A DNA stretch of 13,529 nucleotides from Phycisphaerales bacterium UBA2396 (GTDB lineage: Bacteria > Planctomycetota > Phycisphaerae > Phycisphaerales > UBA1924), in assembly GCA_002343325.1 (NCBI GenBank), contig DDSG01000172.1, forward strand, positions 1 through 13,529, in the 5' to 3' direction. Within the stretch, counting starts at the first letter, position 1. Each line of letters begins with the position of its first letter. The position numbers were made by a program, and so were the translations under genes. The notes under the pieces were generated by a model. That model saw only the letters and a program-made list of their open reading frames with translations, was not told the DNA's origin and did not search any database. Shown piece after piece: positions 1 to 8,753 of this stretch.

Positions 1-1576
1 TGGCTTGCACTCGCCCCCCCCCCCCTCCCCCCCCCCCCCCCCCCCCCCCCTCCGCCGCACGCCTCGCCGCCTCATCCAGCCAGTCCGCGTGCTGCGCCAT
101 CGTCCGCCCGTGCTCCCGCTCATACTCCTGGATGTGCAGCGCGTCCTCGTACCGATCGATGATCAGCGGCACGTCCGGCGCATCCCGCTCGTACACCCGA
201 TAGCACGTGATCCCGCGCGACGGATACTTCCGCAGATGCCGAACGTTGTTCGCAAGGCACGCCGAAAACTCGTCGAGCTCCTTCACGTCCCGAGCGCGAA
301 GCCCGCCGAACCCCACCGCCGGCGCGATCGCCGCGGATTGCGGCGCCGCCGAAGCCTCGTTCGCTCCGGCCGATGCGGGCTCTCCACTCGCCACCACCCC
401 GCCATTGCTTGAGTCCGCCCCGCTCGCGTCGGTGGGTTCTCCCCCCTCCGGCGGCCTGGGCCCGAGGAACTGGTAGTACGTGCACTCGATCTGCGCGTTG
501 AACAACTTCCGCCGCCGCGTCGCCCGCTGGCCCACCAGCCCCTCGAAGTCGTCCCACGACGTCAGCACGTGATGCGACCACGTCGGCAGCCGGCGCAACA
601 CCTCCGGGAACCCACGGTACAGCACCTCGATCTCGCGCCCCCGCCCGATCCGGTCGCCGTACGGCGGGTTCATGATCGTGCACCCATATCGCAGCGTGCT
701 CGAAAGCTCCCTGAAGTCCCTCGCCGCGAACCGCACCTGCTCCTGCACGCCCGCCTTCTTCGCATGGAACCGCGCCAGCGACAACGCGTCCTCGCTGATG
801 TCAAAGCCGAGGATCGGATACGCCAGCTCGCCCCGCGGCGCCGCCTCCGCCTCGGCGTCCGTCTCGTCCCACGCCTCGTCCGACACCGTCCCCCACTCCA
901 CCGCGTCGAACGTCCGCAGCCGACCCGGCGCGATGTTCATCCCGATCAACGCCGCCTCGATCGGGATCGTCCCCGACCCGCAGAACGGGTCCACCAGAGG
1001 CCTCTCCTTGTTCCACACGCTCAGCAGCACCAGCCCCGCCGCCAGCGTCTCCTTGAGCTGCGCCTCCCCGATCAACTGCCTGTACCCCCGCTTGTGCAGC
1101 CCATCCCCCGACGTGTCGAGCGTCAGCGTCGCCACGTCCTCCAGCATCGAGACCTCGATCGAACATCTCGGCCCCGTCTCGGGCAGCTCCGCCACGCCGT
1201 GCGCCGATCGAAGCCGCTCCACCACCGCCTTCTTCGTGATCTTCTGACACGCCGGCACACTCGACAGCACGCTCTTGACGCTCCGCCCGTTCACCGGGAA
1301 CGACGCCGTCGCGCCGATCCACCGCTCCCACTCCAGCGCCCGAACGCCCTCGAACAACTCCCCGAAGTCCTTCGCCGGAAACGTCCCGAGCCGGATCAGC
1401 ACGCGATCGGCGGCCCGCAGCCACACGTTCGCACGGCAGATCGCCCGTTCATCGCCCCTGAACAGGACCCGACCCGTCCCGATGATCTTCGACTCATAAC
1501 CCAGCGCAAGAAGTTCCCGCGCCACGACGGACTCGAGGCCGAAAGCTGTCGCGGCGATCAGGTCGATGTTCGCCAT
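1..1576 (-). CDS. rlmKL: Bifunctional 23S rRNA methyltransferase RlmKL (3' part outside window)
   Basis: Cytoplasmic SAM-dependent enzyme; in the known family the RlmL half makes m2G2445 and the RlmK half m7G2069 of 23S rRNA. Seen here: an N-terminal ferredoxin-like/THUMP-type region (about residues 1-160) ending in HKRGYR (161-166), SAM motif I DPFCGSGTIP (196-205) and catalytic motif NPPYGDR (303-309). A Gly/Ala/Ser-rich linker (about 372-421) follows, then the start of the RlmK module with CYRVYERD and DRY (from about 459), so this is the fused form rather than RlmL alone. The frame stays open to base 1 (525 codons visible), leaving most of the RlmK catalytic domain outside the window. Residues 510-521 are twelve consecutive glycines encoded by the C tract at 14-49. 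The start ATG (1574-1576) has no strong Shine-Dalgarno; the gene is divergent from the kinase gene at 1705. Family assignment is firm; the fused form is inferred from the RlmK-like tail. Confidence 0.88.
   Translation of the reverse strand, partial: MANIDLIAATAFGLESVVARELLALGYESKIIGTGRVLFRGDERAICRANVWLRAADRVLIRLGTFPAKDFGELFEGVRALEWERWIGATASFPVNGRSVKSVLSSVPACQKITKKAVVERLRSAHGVAELPETGPRCSIEVSMLEDVATLTLDTSGDGLHKRGYRQLIGEAQLKETLAAGLVLLSVWNKERPLVDPFCGSGTIPIEAALIGMNIAPGRLRTFDAVEWGTVSDEAWDETDAEAEAAPRGELAYPILGFDISEDALSLARFHAKKAGVQEQVRFAARDFRELSSTLRYGCTIMNPPYGDRIGRGREIEVLYRGFPEVLRRLPTWSHHVLTSWDDFEGLVGQRATRRRKLFNAQIECTYYQFLGPRPPEGGEPTDASGADSSNGGVVASGEPASAGANEASAAPQSAAIAPAVGFGGLRARDVKELDEFSACLANNVRHLRKYPSRGITCYRVYERDAPDVPLIIDRYEDALHIQEYEREHGRTMAQHADWLDEAARRAAEGGGGGGGGGGGGRVQA
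14..50. repeat. Poly-C/poly-G tract inside rlmKL
   Basis: On the + strand there are 12 C, one T, then 24 C. Read in the rlmKL frame (minus strand) it gives twelve glycine codons and remains in frame on both sides (residues ...RRAAE before and RVQA after). Uninterrupted runs this long are prone to polymerase slippage and are also a classic place for sequencing or assembly error, so the exact length should be treated as uncertain. Confidence 0.9.
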
Positions 1577-1691
1577 GAGGGTCGGCCATCCTACGCCGCC
1601 CCTTTGTCCACCCTCGCACCCGCCGCCCGGACGAATCCCGGACAGTGGGGTACACTGCCCACGCGTGAACCCGCCGCTCCCCGCGGCGCAT

Positions 1692-1695
1692 GGAG
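1692..1695 (+). promoter_or_regulatory. Shine-Dalgarno GGAG deciding the kinase start
   Basis: Three in-frame ATG codons lie at 1690, 1696 and 1705. GGAG at 1692-1695 sits 9 nt before the third, which also places the initiating Met just ahead of the conserved first beta strand (YKTILLFGAPG). This favours 1705. A TACACT at 1651-1656 resembles a -10 box but has no convincing -35 partner. Confidence 0.5.
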
Positions 1696-1704
1696 ATGGC
1701 TCGG

Positions 1705-2325
1705 ATGTCGGACCGCTACAAAACCATTCTGCTCTTCGGCGCCCCCGGCGCAGGCAAGGGCACCCAGGGCAAGATCCTCGCCCAGGTGCCCGGCTTCTTT
1801 CACATGTCCACCGGTGAGATGTTCCGCAACATCGACATCACCAGCGACATCGGCCGCATCTTCCACTCCTACATGGCCCGCGGCGAGCTCGTCCCCGACG
1901 ACATCGTCATCAAGCTCTGGTCTCAGACCATCCACGCCTACACCATCCTCCGCCTCTACAAGCCCGAACAGGACCTCCTCGTGCTCGACGGCCTGCCCCG
2001 CAACGTCCCCCAGGCACGCCTCATGCACAAGCACATCGACGTGCTCAAAATCGTCCACCTCCGCTGCGAGAACAAGGAAGACATGATCCGCCGCCTCGCC
2101 AAGCGAGCCCTCCGCGAAGGACGCCCCGACGACGCCAAGGAAGAAGTCATCCGCCGCCGCTGGGACATCTACGAGCGCGAAACCTTCCCCGTCCTCGCCA
2201 CCTACGACAAGAACAACATCGTCGAGGTCAACGCCGTCGGCTCCCCCGCCATGGTCCTCGCCAAAGTCCTCGACGCCCTCGCCCCGATTCAGGACTCCCA
2301 CTTCAAGAACCCTCTCGGCTCCTGA
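1705..2325 (+). CDS. Adenylate-kinase-like nucleoside monophosphate kinase
   Basis: Probably transfers phosphate from ATP to a nucleoside monophosphate (AMP in the best-known members) in the cytoplasm. The 206-residue protein shows the P-loop GAPGAGKGTQ (12-21), an NMP-binding STGEMFR (35-41), GELVPDD (60-66), DGLPRN (95-100, normally DGFPRT), and the arginine-rich LREGRPDD segment (137-143) followed by EVIRRRW and Y156. It is the short type: there is no extended Cys-containing LID insertion between about residues 125 and 140. The F-to-L and T-to-N changes in the DGFPRT motif, and STGE in place of STGD, are departures from canonical Adk, so substrate preference is uncertain. No sec translocase or ribosomal protein genes, the usual company of adk, are adjacent; this may be a second, divergent paralogue. 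Divergent from rlmKL across 128 bp and followed after 49 bp by the prepilin-like gene. Confidence 0.85.
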   Translation: MSDRYKTILLFGAPGAGKGTQGKILAQVPGFFHMSTGEMFRNIDITSDIGRIFHSYMARGELVPDDIVIKLWSQTIHAYTILRLYKPEQDLLVLDGLPRNVPQARLMHKHIDVLKIVHLRCENKEDMIRRLAKRALREGRPDDAKEEVIRRRWDIYERETFPVLATYDKNNIVEVNAVGSPAMVLAKVLDALAPIQDSHFKNPLGS

Positions 2326-2374
2326 TCACCTCACGTTGGCTCCACGCAACGCCACGCGGTACCCTTTCCTCCGC

Positions 2375-3127
2375 ATGCGCCGCTACGCCTTCACGCTGAT
2401 CGAGCTCCTCGTTGTCATCGCCATCATCGCCCTCCTCATCGGCCTCCTCCTGCCCGCGCTGAGTCAGGCCAGGCTCGTCGCTCGCTCCACCGCCTGCCTC
2501 AGCCGACTCAACCAGATCGGCGTCGCCGTCGGCCTCTACCAGAACTCCTTCGACAACCTCCTCCCTCAGTTCAAAGGCCCGCTCCCCGAGGGCGGCGAGG
2601 ACGTCATCGGATCCCTCTTCGGCGGCAAAAAAGGCCAACTCCCCTTCTACGGCATCAACGAGATCGGCGCTCAGCGCAGGCCCCTCAACGCCTTCCTCTG
2701 CAACGCCACGCCACCCCCGGACTCCGAGCCCGACGTCTTCGAAACCCCCGAGTACAAGTCCCCCGTCGACCGCGGCGCACAGTCCACCGGCATCCCATTC
2801 CCCCCGCTCGACCGCACCGACTCCATGTACGACTTCATCGGCTCCTCCTACACCCTCAACGACCACTCCCTCGACGGCGATGACCGCGCCACCCTCGTCC
2901 CACGCGGCGGCGGCCGAATGCCCTACCTCACACGACCCAGCAAAACCTGGATGATCGGAACCCACACCATCTACAACTACCAGCAGGACGGCGACCGCGG
3001 CATGCGCTGGTACGTCCGCGACCAGGTCGAGGCCAACCTGCTCTTCTGCGACTTCCACGCCGCCATGCGCATCCGCGTCCCCAAGGGCATCGTCAACACC
3101 ACCGACGACTACACCTTCCTCCCCTGA
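2375..3127 (+). CDS. Type IV prepilin-like protein (prepilin-type N-terminal cleavage/methylation domain)
   Basis: A 250-residue exported protein of the pseudopilin-like class that is abundant in planctomycetes. The N-terminus MRRYAFTLIELLVV carries the prepilin peptidase site (predicted cut between A5 and F6, with Glu at position 5 of the mature chain), followed by one hydrophobic helix to about residue 30. The rest is a globular domain. Near the C-terminus, NLLFCDFH (221-228) sits where related proteins have an 'N-v-l-F-a-D-G-H' strand, with Phe replacing the Gly. I chose ATG 2375 because it places the basic residues and cleavage site normally; an in-frame TTG at 2336 would add 13 residues before MRRYAF and has no better ribosome site. 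It stands alone: no pilus assembly ATPase, secretin or prepilin peptidase is in view. Whether it forms fibres, joins a type II secretion pseudopilus or has another surface role cannot be told from the sequence. Confidence 0.82.
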   Translation: MRRYAFTLIELLVVIAIIALLIGLLLPALSQARLVARSTACLSRLNQIGVAVGLYQNSFDNLLPQFKGPLPEGGEDVIGSLFGGKKGQLPFYGINEIGAQRRPLNAFLCNATPPPDSEPDVFETPEYKSPVDRGAQSTGIPFPPLDRTDSMYDFIGSSYTLNDHSLDGDDRATLVPRGGGRMPYLTRPSKTWMIGTHTIYNYQQDGDRGMRWYVRDQVEANLLFCDFHAAMRIRVPKGIVNTTDDYTFLP

Positions 3128-3140
3128 CGACCCGCCTCCC

Positions 3141-4301
3141 CTACCGAACGCACGCGCCCGCTCGCACCGCGGACACCAACGCCGAGCCCAACAACGACAT
3201 CTGCTCTTCCGTGTGCGAGGCCGTCACCGTCGGCCTGAAATACCACGGCGTCGGGCCCCCCGGATAATCAATCAGCGGCACAAAGATCCCCGCCTCGCCC
3301 AACGCCGCCTGCACTCGCCTCATCTCCTCCACAGGCTCCATCACAAACACAAAGATCGGCACCAGCGGCTCCTCCCCACCCACGCCGGGAACCGACCGCG
3401 GATCCTGCAAGGGCGACCACCCGATCGCCTCCGACAACACCTCACGCATCCGCACCACGTTCGACCTCAGCCGCTCGATCAGCCCAGGCTCCCGATCCAC
3501 CAGCCTCAGCGCCACCCGGGCCGCCTCCACCGCGGGCGGCGGCGCGGGCGTCGTCCCCACATACAGCTTCGACCGCTCACGCACCTCCGCGATCAGCTCG
3601 GCCTCGCCCACCACCGCCCCGCCATAGCACCCAAGCCCCTTGCCGAACGTCGTGGTGATCACCACGCGCGGGTCGCCAGCCACGCCGAAGTGCGCCGCCG
3701 TCCCTCGCCCGCCCGGCCCGAGCACCACGAACCCGTGGCAGTCATCGACGATCATCAGCGCCCGCCGACCCAGCCCGCGAAGAATCTCCCCCACCGGCGC
3801 CACGCCGCCACCCGCCGCGAAGACCCCGTCGGTCATCACCGCGACGCCCTCGCCCGTGGGCCCGCCGGCCTCCCTCGCCTTGGCCACCGCGTCCGCCGCG
3901 TCCAGATGCCGATACGTCACGATCCGGATCCCCGGCGCCCCGAGCCCGAACATCACGCTGCTGTGGCTCCGCTCATCCACAATCGCCGTCCGCACGCGAC
4001 CGACCAGCCCCTGCCCCAGCGCGATGTTCGCCGTGTACCCCTCGGTCGTCATGATCGCCGACGGCTTCCCAAGGAACGCCGCAACCTCGCGCTCCATCGC
4101 CTCGTGCGCACGCGTGTTCCCGGTCGTCTCGCGGCTCGCCGTCGTCGTCAGGCCCCACCGCGAAAGCCCCTCCGCCACCGCCCGGTGCACCTCCGGATGG
4201 TGCGCCAGCCCAAGATAGTTACACCCGCCAAAGACCACGTGCTCGCGCCCGTTGATCTCGCCCGTGCTCGCCGTCAGTCGTTCAAAGCCGATCCGTGGCA
4301 T
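3141..4301 (-). CDS. PLP-dependent alpha-oxoamine synthase family enzyme (BioF/KBL-like)
   Basis: Fold-type I PLP enzyme related to 8-amino-7-oxononanoate synthase (BioF), glycine C-acetyltransferase (KBL) and serine palmitoyltransferase, which condense an amino acid with an acyl-CoA. The 386-residue protein has YLGL (29-32), H113, the PLP-contacting DDCHG (186-190, usually DDAHG), GGRG (197-200) and the Schiff-base lysine K221 in TTTFGKGLG (217-224). It begins almost directly at the YLGL strand, so it lacks the roughly 30-residue N-terminal arm of typical BioF/KBL. Start ATG 4299-4301 is preceded by GGGAGAG about 7 nt upstream; the frame continues upstream but would run into the divergent kinase gene. 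No biotin, threonine-catabolism or sphingolipid genes are nearby, so the substrate is unknown. The 3' end faces the prepilin-like gene with a 13-bp gap. Confidence 0.82.
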   Translation of the reverse strand: MPRIGFERLTASTGEINGREHVVFGGCNYLGLAHHPEVHRAVAEGLSRWGLTTTASRETTGNTRAHEAMEREVAAFLGKPSAIMTTEGYTANIALGQGLVGRVRTAIVDERSHSSVMFGLGAPGIRIVTYRHLDAADAVAKAREAGGPTGEGVAVMTDGVFAAGGGVAPVGEILRGLGRRALMIVDDCHGFVVLGPGGRGTAAHFGVAGDPRVVITTTFGKGLGCYGGAVVGEAELIAEVRERSKLYVGTTPAPPPAVEAARVALRLVDREPGLIERLRSNVVRMREVLSEAIGWSPLQDPRSVPGVGGEEPLVPIFVFVMEPVEEMRRVQAALGEAGIFVPLIDYPGGPTPWYFRPTVTASHTEEQMSLLGSALVSAVRAGACVR

Positions 4302-4370
4302 CGTCGCTCTCCCGCGCACTCTAGCGCGTTGCCCTGCCGCATCATCCCCTACGTCCCTGTCGGTTATTCG

Positions 4371-4398
4371 CAACGTCCCGCTTGAGCGGCTCCAACGT
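4371..4398. promoter_or_regulatory. Possible operator: palindrome between direct repeats in a divergent intergenic region
   Basis: The 135 bp between the PLP enzyme and the histidine kinase contain CAACGT at 4371-4376 and again at 4393-4398 (22 bp apart, about two helical turns). Between them is CCGCTTGAGCGG (4378-4389, 5-bp arms around TG). The arrangement suits a dimeric regulator, but such short repeats also arise by chance in GC-rich DNA. Confidence 0.22.
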
Positions 4399-4425
4399 TT
4401 GGCCGATGCACCTGAACGGCACCCC

Positions 4426-4432
4426 AGGGAGA
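4426..4432 (+). promoter_or_regulatory. Shine-Dalgarno AGGGAGA for the histidine kinase
   Basis: AGGGAGA ends 4 nt before ATG 4437, one of the clearer ribosome sites in this window, and fixes the kinase start. Confidence 0.6.
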
Positions 4433-4436
4433 TCCC

Positions 4437-5302
4437 ATGTCCAGCACGAGCCCCAACGACGAAGGCCGCGCACGCCCCGCTCGACGCACCCCGCGCCACG
4501 CCACCCCCGCCGACCCCACCGACCCCTCCACCTCTCCGGAGTTCCTCTCCACCTTCGCCGTGCTCGTCCACGAACTCCGCAACCTCGCGGACGGCTCCCT
4601 CCGCTGCCTGAGCCTCGCCCGACGCTCACTCTGTGCCTCCGACGCCTGGGCCAAAGACCCCGCCGCCGAACGCGTCCAGCGACAGCTCGACGCCGCCACC
4701 ACCGCCCTTGAACAGATGGCCGGGCTCGCCCACGCCGCACTCCAAGGCCCCGCGCTCCCCCTAGGCTCCCCGCTCCTGGCCGCCGCACGCCCCGTCTCCC
4801 TCGGCGAGGCGATCGAGCACGCCGCCGAAGTCGTCCGACCCCTCGCCGACGACCTGGGCGTCTCCCTCTCCACCTCCGTCACCGAGCCCGCCGCAGAATG
4901 CCCCGCAGGCCCGCTCTACCTCCCCATCCTCAACGGCCTCCGCAACGCGCTCGAATCCATCGAACGCCTCGGTCTCCCGGACCACCGCCCCGGCGGTGCC
5001 GTCCACCTCCAGGCTCGCACCGAAGGCTTCGACATCCGCACCGCCACCAAACGCGACATGATCGCCATCGAAATCACAGACGACGGCGTCGGGCCTCCCC
5101 AAGGCCCCGACATCGCCCGCGTCTTCGACCATGGCTTCTCCACCAAGCCCGGCGGCCAGGGGCTCGGGCTCGCCATCGCCAAGGCCGTCGTCGAAAAAGC
5201 CGGCGGCACCATCTCCCTCCTCCGCCGACGCGATCCGCGCGATCCCACCCGCCCGGGCGCCCTCTTCCGCATCGTCTTCCCGCTCAACCCCGCGGAGGGG
5301 CA

Positions 5303-5306
<4 letters not shown>
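4437..5306 (+). CDS. Soluble sensor histidine kinase
   Basis: Cytosolic two-component kinase (289 aa) expected to autophosphorylate on His and pass the phosphate to the regulator encoded next. After a Pro/Thr/Arg-rich, probably disordered first 35 residues comes a dimerisation helix with H-box VHELRN (H45), then a HATPase domain: N-box LNGLRNALES (165-173, N170), G1 DDGVG (215-219), F-box FDHGFSTKPGG (230-240) and G2 GQGLGLAIA (240-248). No transmembrane segment, signal peptide or PAS/GAF sensor is visible, so the stimulus is probably cytoplasmic or delivered by a partner protein. The residue after HELRN is Leu, where many kinases of this class have Pro. The stop overlaps the start of the regulator gene (ATGA), indicating translational coupling and a matched pair. 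Confidence 0.88.
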
Positions 5307-6736
<1,430 letters not shown>

Positions 6737-6742
6737 GCCGCC

Positions 6743-7483
6743 TCACTCGCCACGCCGGCCGATCCAACGCGGCAGCCGAAACCCCGCGTACACCAGCCCC
6801 ATCCCCACCGCCGCCAACATCCCCAGCATGTACACCCGCTGAGGCCACGGGCCGATCACGTCCAGGATCGTCGGTTCCGCACCCTCCGCTCGCGGCACGT
6901 TCCCCACAAACCCGTAGTTCCACCCGTTCGCGATGTTCATCGGCAGCACCAGCCCCACATACGCGTACAGCGACGCCACGCCCCACGCCAGATCCCCCGC
7001 TCTCGCTCGATACCCGTCCACCACAATCAGATACACCGCCCCCCCCACGATCGCCGTGTGACCGAACCAGAAGTACCAGAAGTGAATGTGTGTCGGCGGC
7101 TGCTGAAGGATCGGCGTCACGAACGCCTGCGAGCAGAGCGCAAGCCCCCAGAACACCGTCAGCGTCCGCAACCACCGCCACCGCGACAACAGCGCCAGGC
7201 ACGACACAAATCCCATCAGGTCGCACACGTGCAGCGGCAACGCAAAGTCCAGCCCGAACCGCCCGCTGAAGAGGTAGTACATCGACACGCACCCCAGAAA
7301 GCAGAACATCGCCAGCGCCCACGTCGTCCGCAGCACGCGCTCCCGCCACGTCCCGCGCCACCGCACACCCAGCACCACCGCCGCCGCGATCAGCCCGAGC
7401 AGCAGCCCCGCCGAAAGCACATGCATCAGCGTGAACGCCCCCACGCGTTCCCACCACGCCAGGCTCGCCCCGGGGTCCGACAC
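6743..7483 (-). CDS. Polytopic membrane protein, YwaF/TIGR02206-like
   Basis: A 246-residue integral membrane protein with six or seven hydrophobic segments (about 17-40, 53-72, 80-100, 105-126, 136-156, 167-186, 216-236). Polar motifs sit within or next to membrane segments: LPLHVCD (82-88), FWFGHTAIVGG (138-148) and GWNYGF (187-192). These match my recollection of the TIGR02206/YwaF family, whose function is unknown to me. The start is GTG (7481-7483), abutting the rlmN stop with no spacer (TGAGTG), so its translation is probably coupled to rlmN. It converges on the response-regulator gene. Confidence 0.8.
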   Translation of the reverse strand: MSDPGASLAWWERVGAFTLMHVLSAGLLLGLIAAAVVLGVRWRGTWRERVLRTTWALAMFCFLGCVSMYYLFSGRFGLDFALPLHVCDLMGFVSCLALLSRWRWLRTLTVFWGLALCSQAFVTPILQQPPTHIHFWYFWFGHTAIVGGAVYLIVVDGYRARAGDLAWGVASLYAYVGLVLPMNIANGWNYGFVGNVPRAEGAEPTILDVIGPWPQRVYMLGMLAAVGMGLVYAGFRLPRWIGRRGE

Positions 7484-8623
7484 TCACCGCCCTCCGGCCG
7501 CCTTGGCCGTCTCGTGACGCAACTGCCCGCACGCCGCCTTGATGTCCCGCCCGCGGCTCGCTCGGATGTGAACGTTCACGCCCTCATCCCGCAGCACCTT
7601 CTGGAACTCCAGCACGTTCGCGTCCCTTGGCCTCTCGAACGGCATCCCGTCCACCTCGTTGTACCGGATCAGATTGATGTTCGCCCGAAGCGTCTTGGCG
7701 ATCACCGCCAACTCCTTCGCGTGCTTGGGCCTGTCGTTCACGTTGTGCAAAAGCGTGTACTCCAGCGTGATCTCCCGCCCCGTCTTCTCGAACCACTTCT
7801 GGCACGCCGACAGCAGGTCCTTGATCGTCGTGTACTCCGCCCACGGGATGAGCTGCCGACGGATCTCGTCGTTCGGCGCGTGCAGCGACAACGCCAGCGT
7901 CACCGGCAGTTCAAACTGCTCCGCCAGCCTCGTGATCGCCTGCGGCAGCCCAACCGTCGAGATCGTGATCTTCCGCGCCGAGATCCCCGTCGCCCACAGC
8001 GACGACAGAATCCGGATCGCACCCGTCACGTTCGCGAAGTTGGACAACGGCTCGCCCATCCCCATGAACACCACGTTCGTGATCCGCCCCACACCCTCCA
8101 GCCGACCAAGCCGCCACACCTGCTCCACGATCCGCCCCACCGACAGGTTCCCGTCGAGCCCGCCGATCCCCGACGCGCAGAATCGACACCCCACCGGGCA
8201 CCCAACCTGCGACGAGATGCACGCCGTCCGTCGATCATCCGCCGGGATCATCACGCACTCGGTCTGCAGCCCCGTCCCCTTCCCCTGCTCCCGGCCGCCC
8301 GCCATCGGCAGCGAGATGTCGCCGGACGACTCGATCGCCCCCGCCGGCTCATCCCACTCCACCAGCAGCTTCTGCACGCCGTCGCTCGCCTTCATGTGGC
8401 GAACAACCGACCCCGACAGGAACGTCATCTTCGCCGCGAGCCGATCGCGATCGAGCTTCGACAGGTTCGTCATTCTCTCCGGGTCGACCTCGCCCTTGGT
8501 GTACACCCACTCGAGGATCTGCTTGGCGACAAACGCCCGCCCGCCGCCGATCCCCTCCGCCGAGCACCACGCCGCCAGACTGTCCGGAGTCATCTCGAAG
8601 ATATGGGGTGTCGGGTGCTTCAC
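7484..8623 (-). CDS. rlmN: Dual-specificity RNA methyltransferase RlmN (radical SAM)
   Basis: Makes m2A2503 in 23S rRNA and, in characterised members, m2A37 in some tRNAs, through a radical-SAM ping-pong mechanism. Numbered from GTG 8623 (379 aa): the [4Fe-4S] motif CPVGCRFC (C142, C146, C149), the conserved C135 seven residues before it, GMGEP (188-192), SLHAPND (246-252) and the methyl-carrying cysteine C365 in RDIKAACGQL. The N-terminal HIFEMTPDSLAAW and QILEWVY segments are normal for RlmN. I prefer GTG 8623 because it keeps the HIF segment; ATG 8593 would delete it. Neither start has a good Shine-Dalgarno. Residues about 97-120 form a Gly-rich insertion ahead of the radical-SAM core that is absent from the E. 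coli protein as I remember it. First gene of a two-gene unit with the membrane protein. Confidence 0.93.
   Translation of the reverse strand: MKHPTPHIFEMTPDSLAAWCSAEGIGGGRAFVAKQILEWVYTKGEVDPERMTNLSKLDRDRLAAKMTFLSGSVVRHMKASDGVQKLLVEWDEPAGAIESSGDISLPMAGGREQGKGTGLQTECVMIPADDRRTACISSQVGCPVGCRFCASGIGGLDGNLSVGRIVEQVWRLGRLEGVGRITNVVFMGMGEPLSNFANVTGAIRILSSLWATGISARKITISTVGLPQAITRLAEQFELPVTLALSLHAPNDEIRRQLIPWAEYTTIKDLLSACQKWFEKTGREITLEYTLLHNVNDRPKHAKELAVIAKTLRANINLIRYNEVDGMPFERPRDANVLEFQKVLRDEGVNVHIRASRGRDIKAACGQLRHETAKAAGGR
7491..7495 (-). promoter_or_regulatory. Shine-Dalgarno GGAGG inside the 3' end of rlmN
   Basis: GGAGG lies 7 nt before the GTG start of the membrane protein and overlaps the last codons of rlmN. 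It supports GTG 7483 as the true start and ribosome re-initiation after the rlmN stop. Confidence 0.6.
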
Positions 8624-8718
8624 GCCGCATCGTAGGTTGCTTCGCCACGCCACCGGTCCGATGCCCTTTCCGCCCGCGAAACCACCCCTTTTACAGGACC
8701 CGCGCACCCTCTTTTTCC

Positions 8719-8747
8719 TTGGCCCCCCGCGGCCTCTCCGGTATCTT
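8719..8747 (+). promoter_or_regulatory. Candidate sigma-70-type promoter, possibly giving a leaderless mRNA
   Basis: TTGGCC (8719-8724) and TATCTT (8742-8747) are 17 bp apart, good spacing for a housekeeping promoter. Transcription would start about 6-7 nt beyond the -10 box, at or one base before the ATG at 8754. There is no Shine-Dalgarno between the -10 box and the start, which fits a leaderless transcript. The -35 match is only partial. Confidence 0.4.
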
Positions 8748-8753
8748 CTCTGC

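Noticed and set aside
569..2086. + strand open frame covering rlmKL and part of the kinase gene
   Set aside because: It is antisense to rlmKL and out of frame with the kinase; no domain and strongly biased composition.
4302..4571. Longer N-terminus for the BioF/KBL-like gene
   Set aside because: The frame stays open upstream but the added residues are low-complexity, run over the kinase start, and a good Shine-Dalgarno precedes ATG 4301.
8715..8740. TTGGCC region upstream of the dockerin gene as a sigma-54 promoter
   Set aside because: The GG is not followed by a GC at the required 12-bp distance; the sigma-70-like reading with TATCTT fits better.
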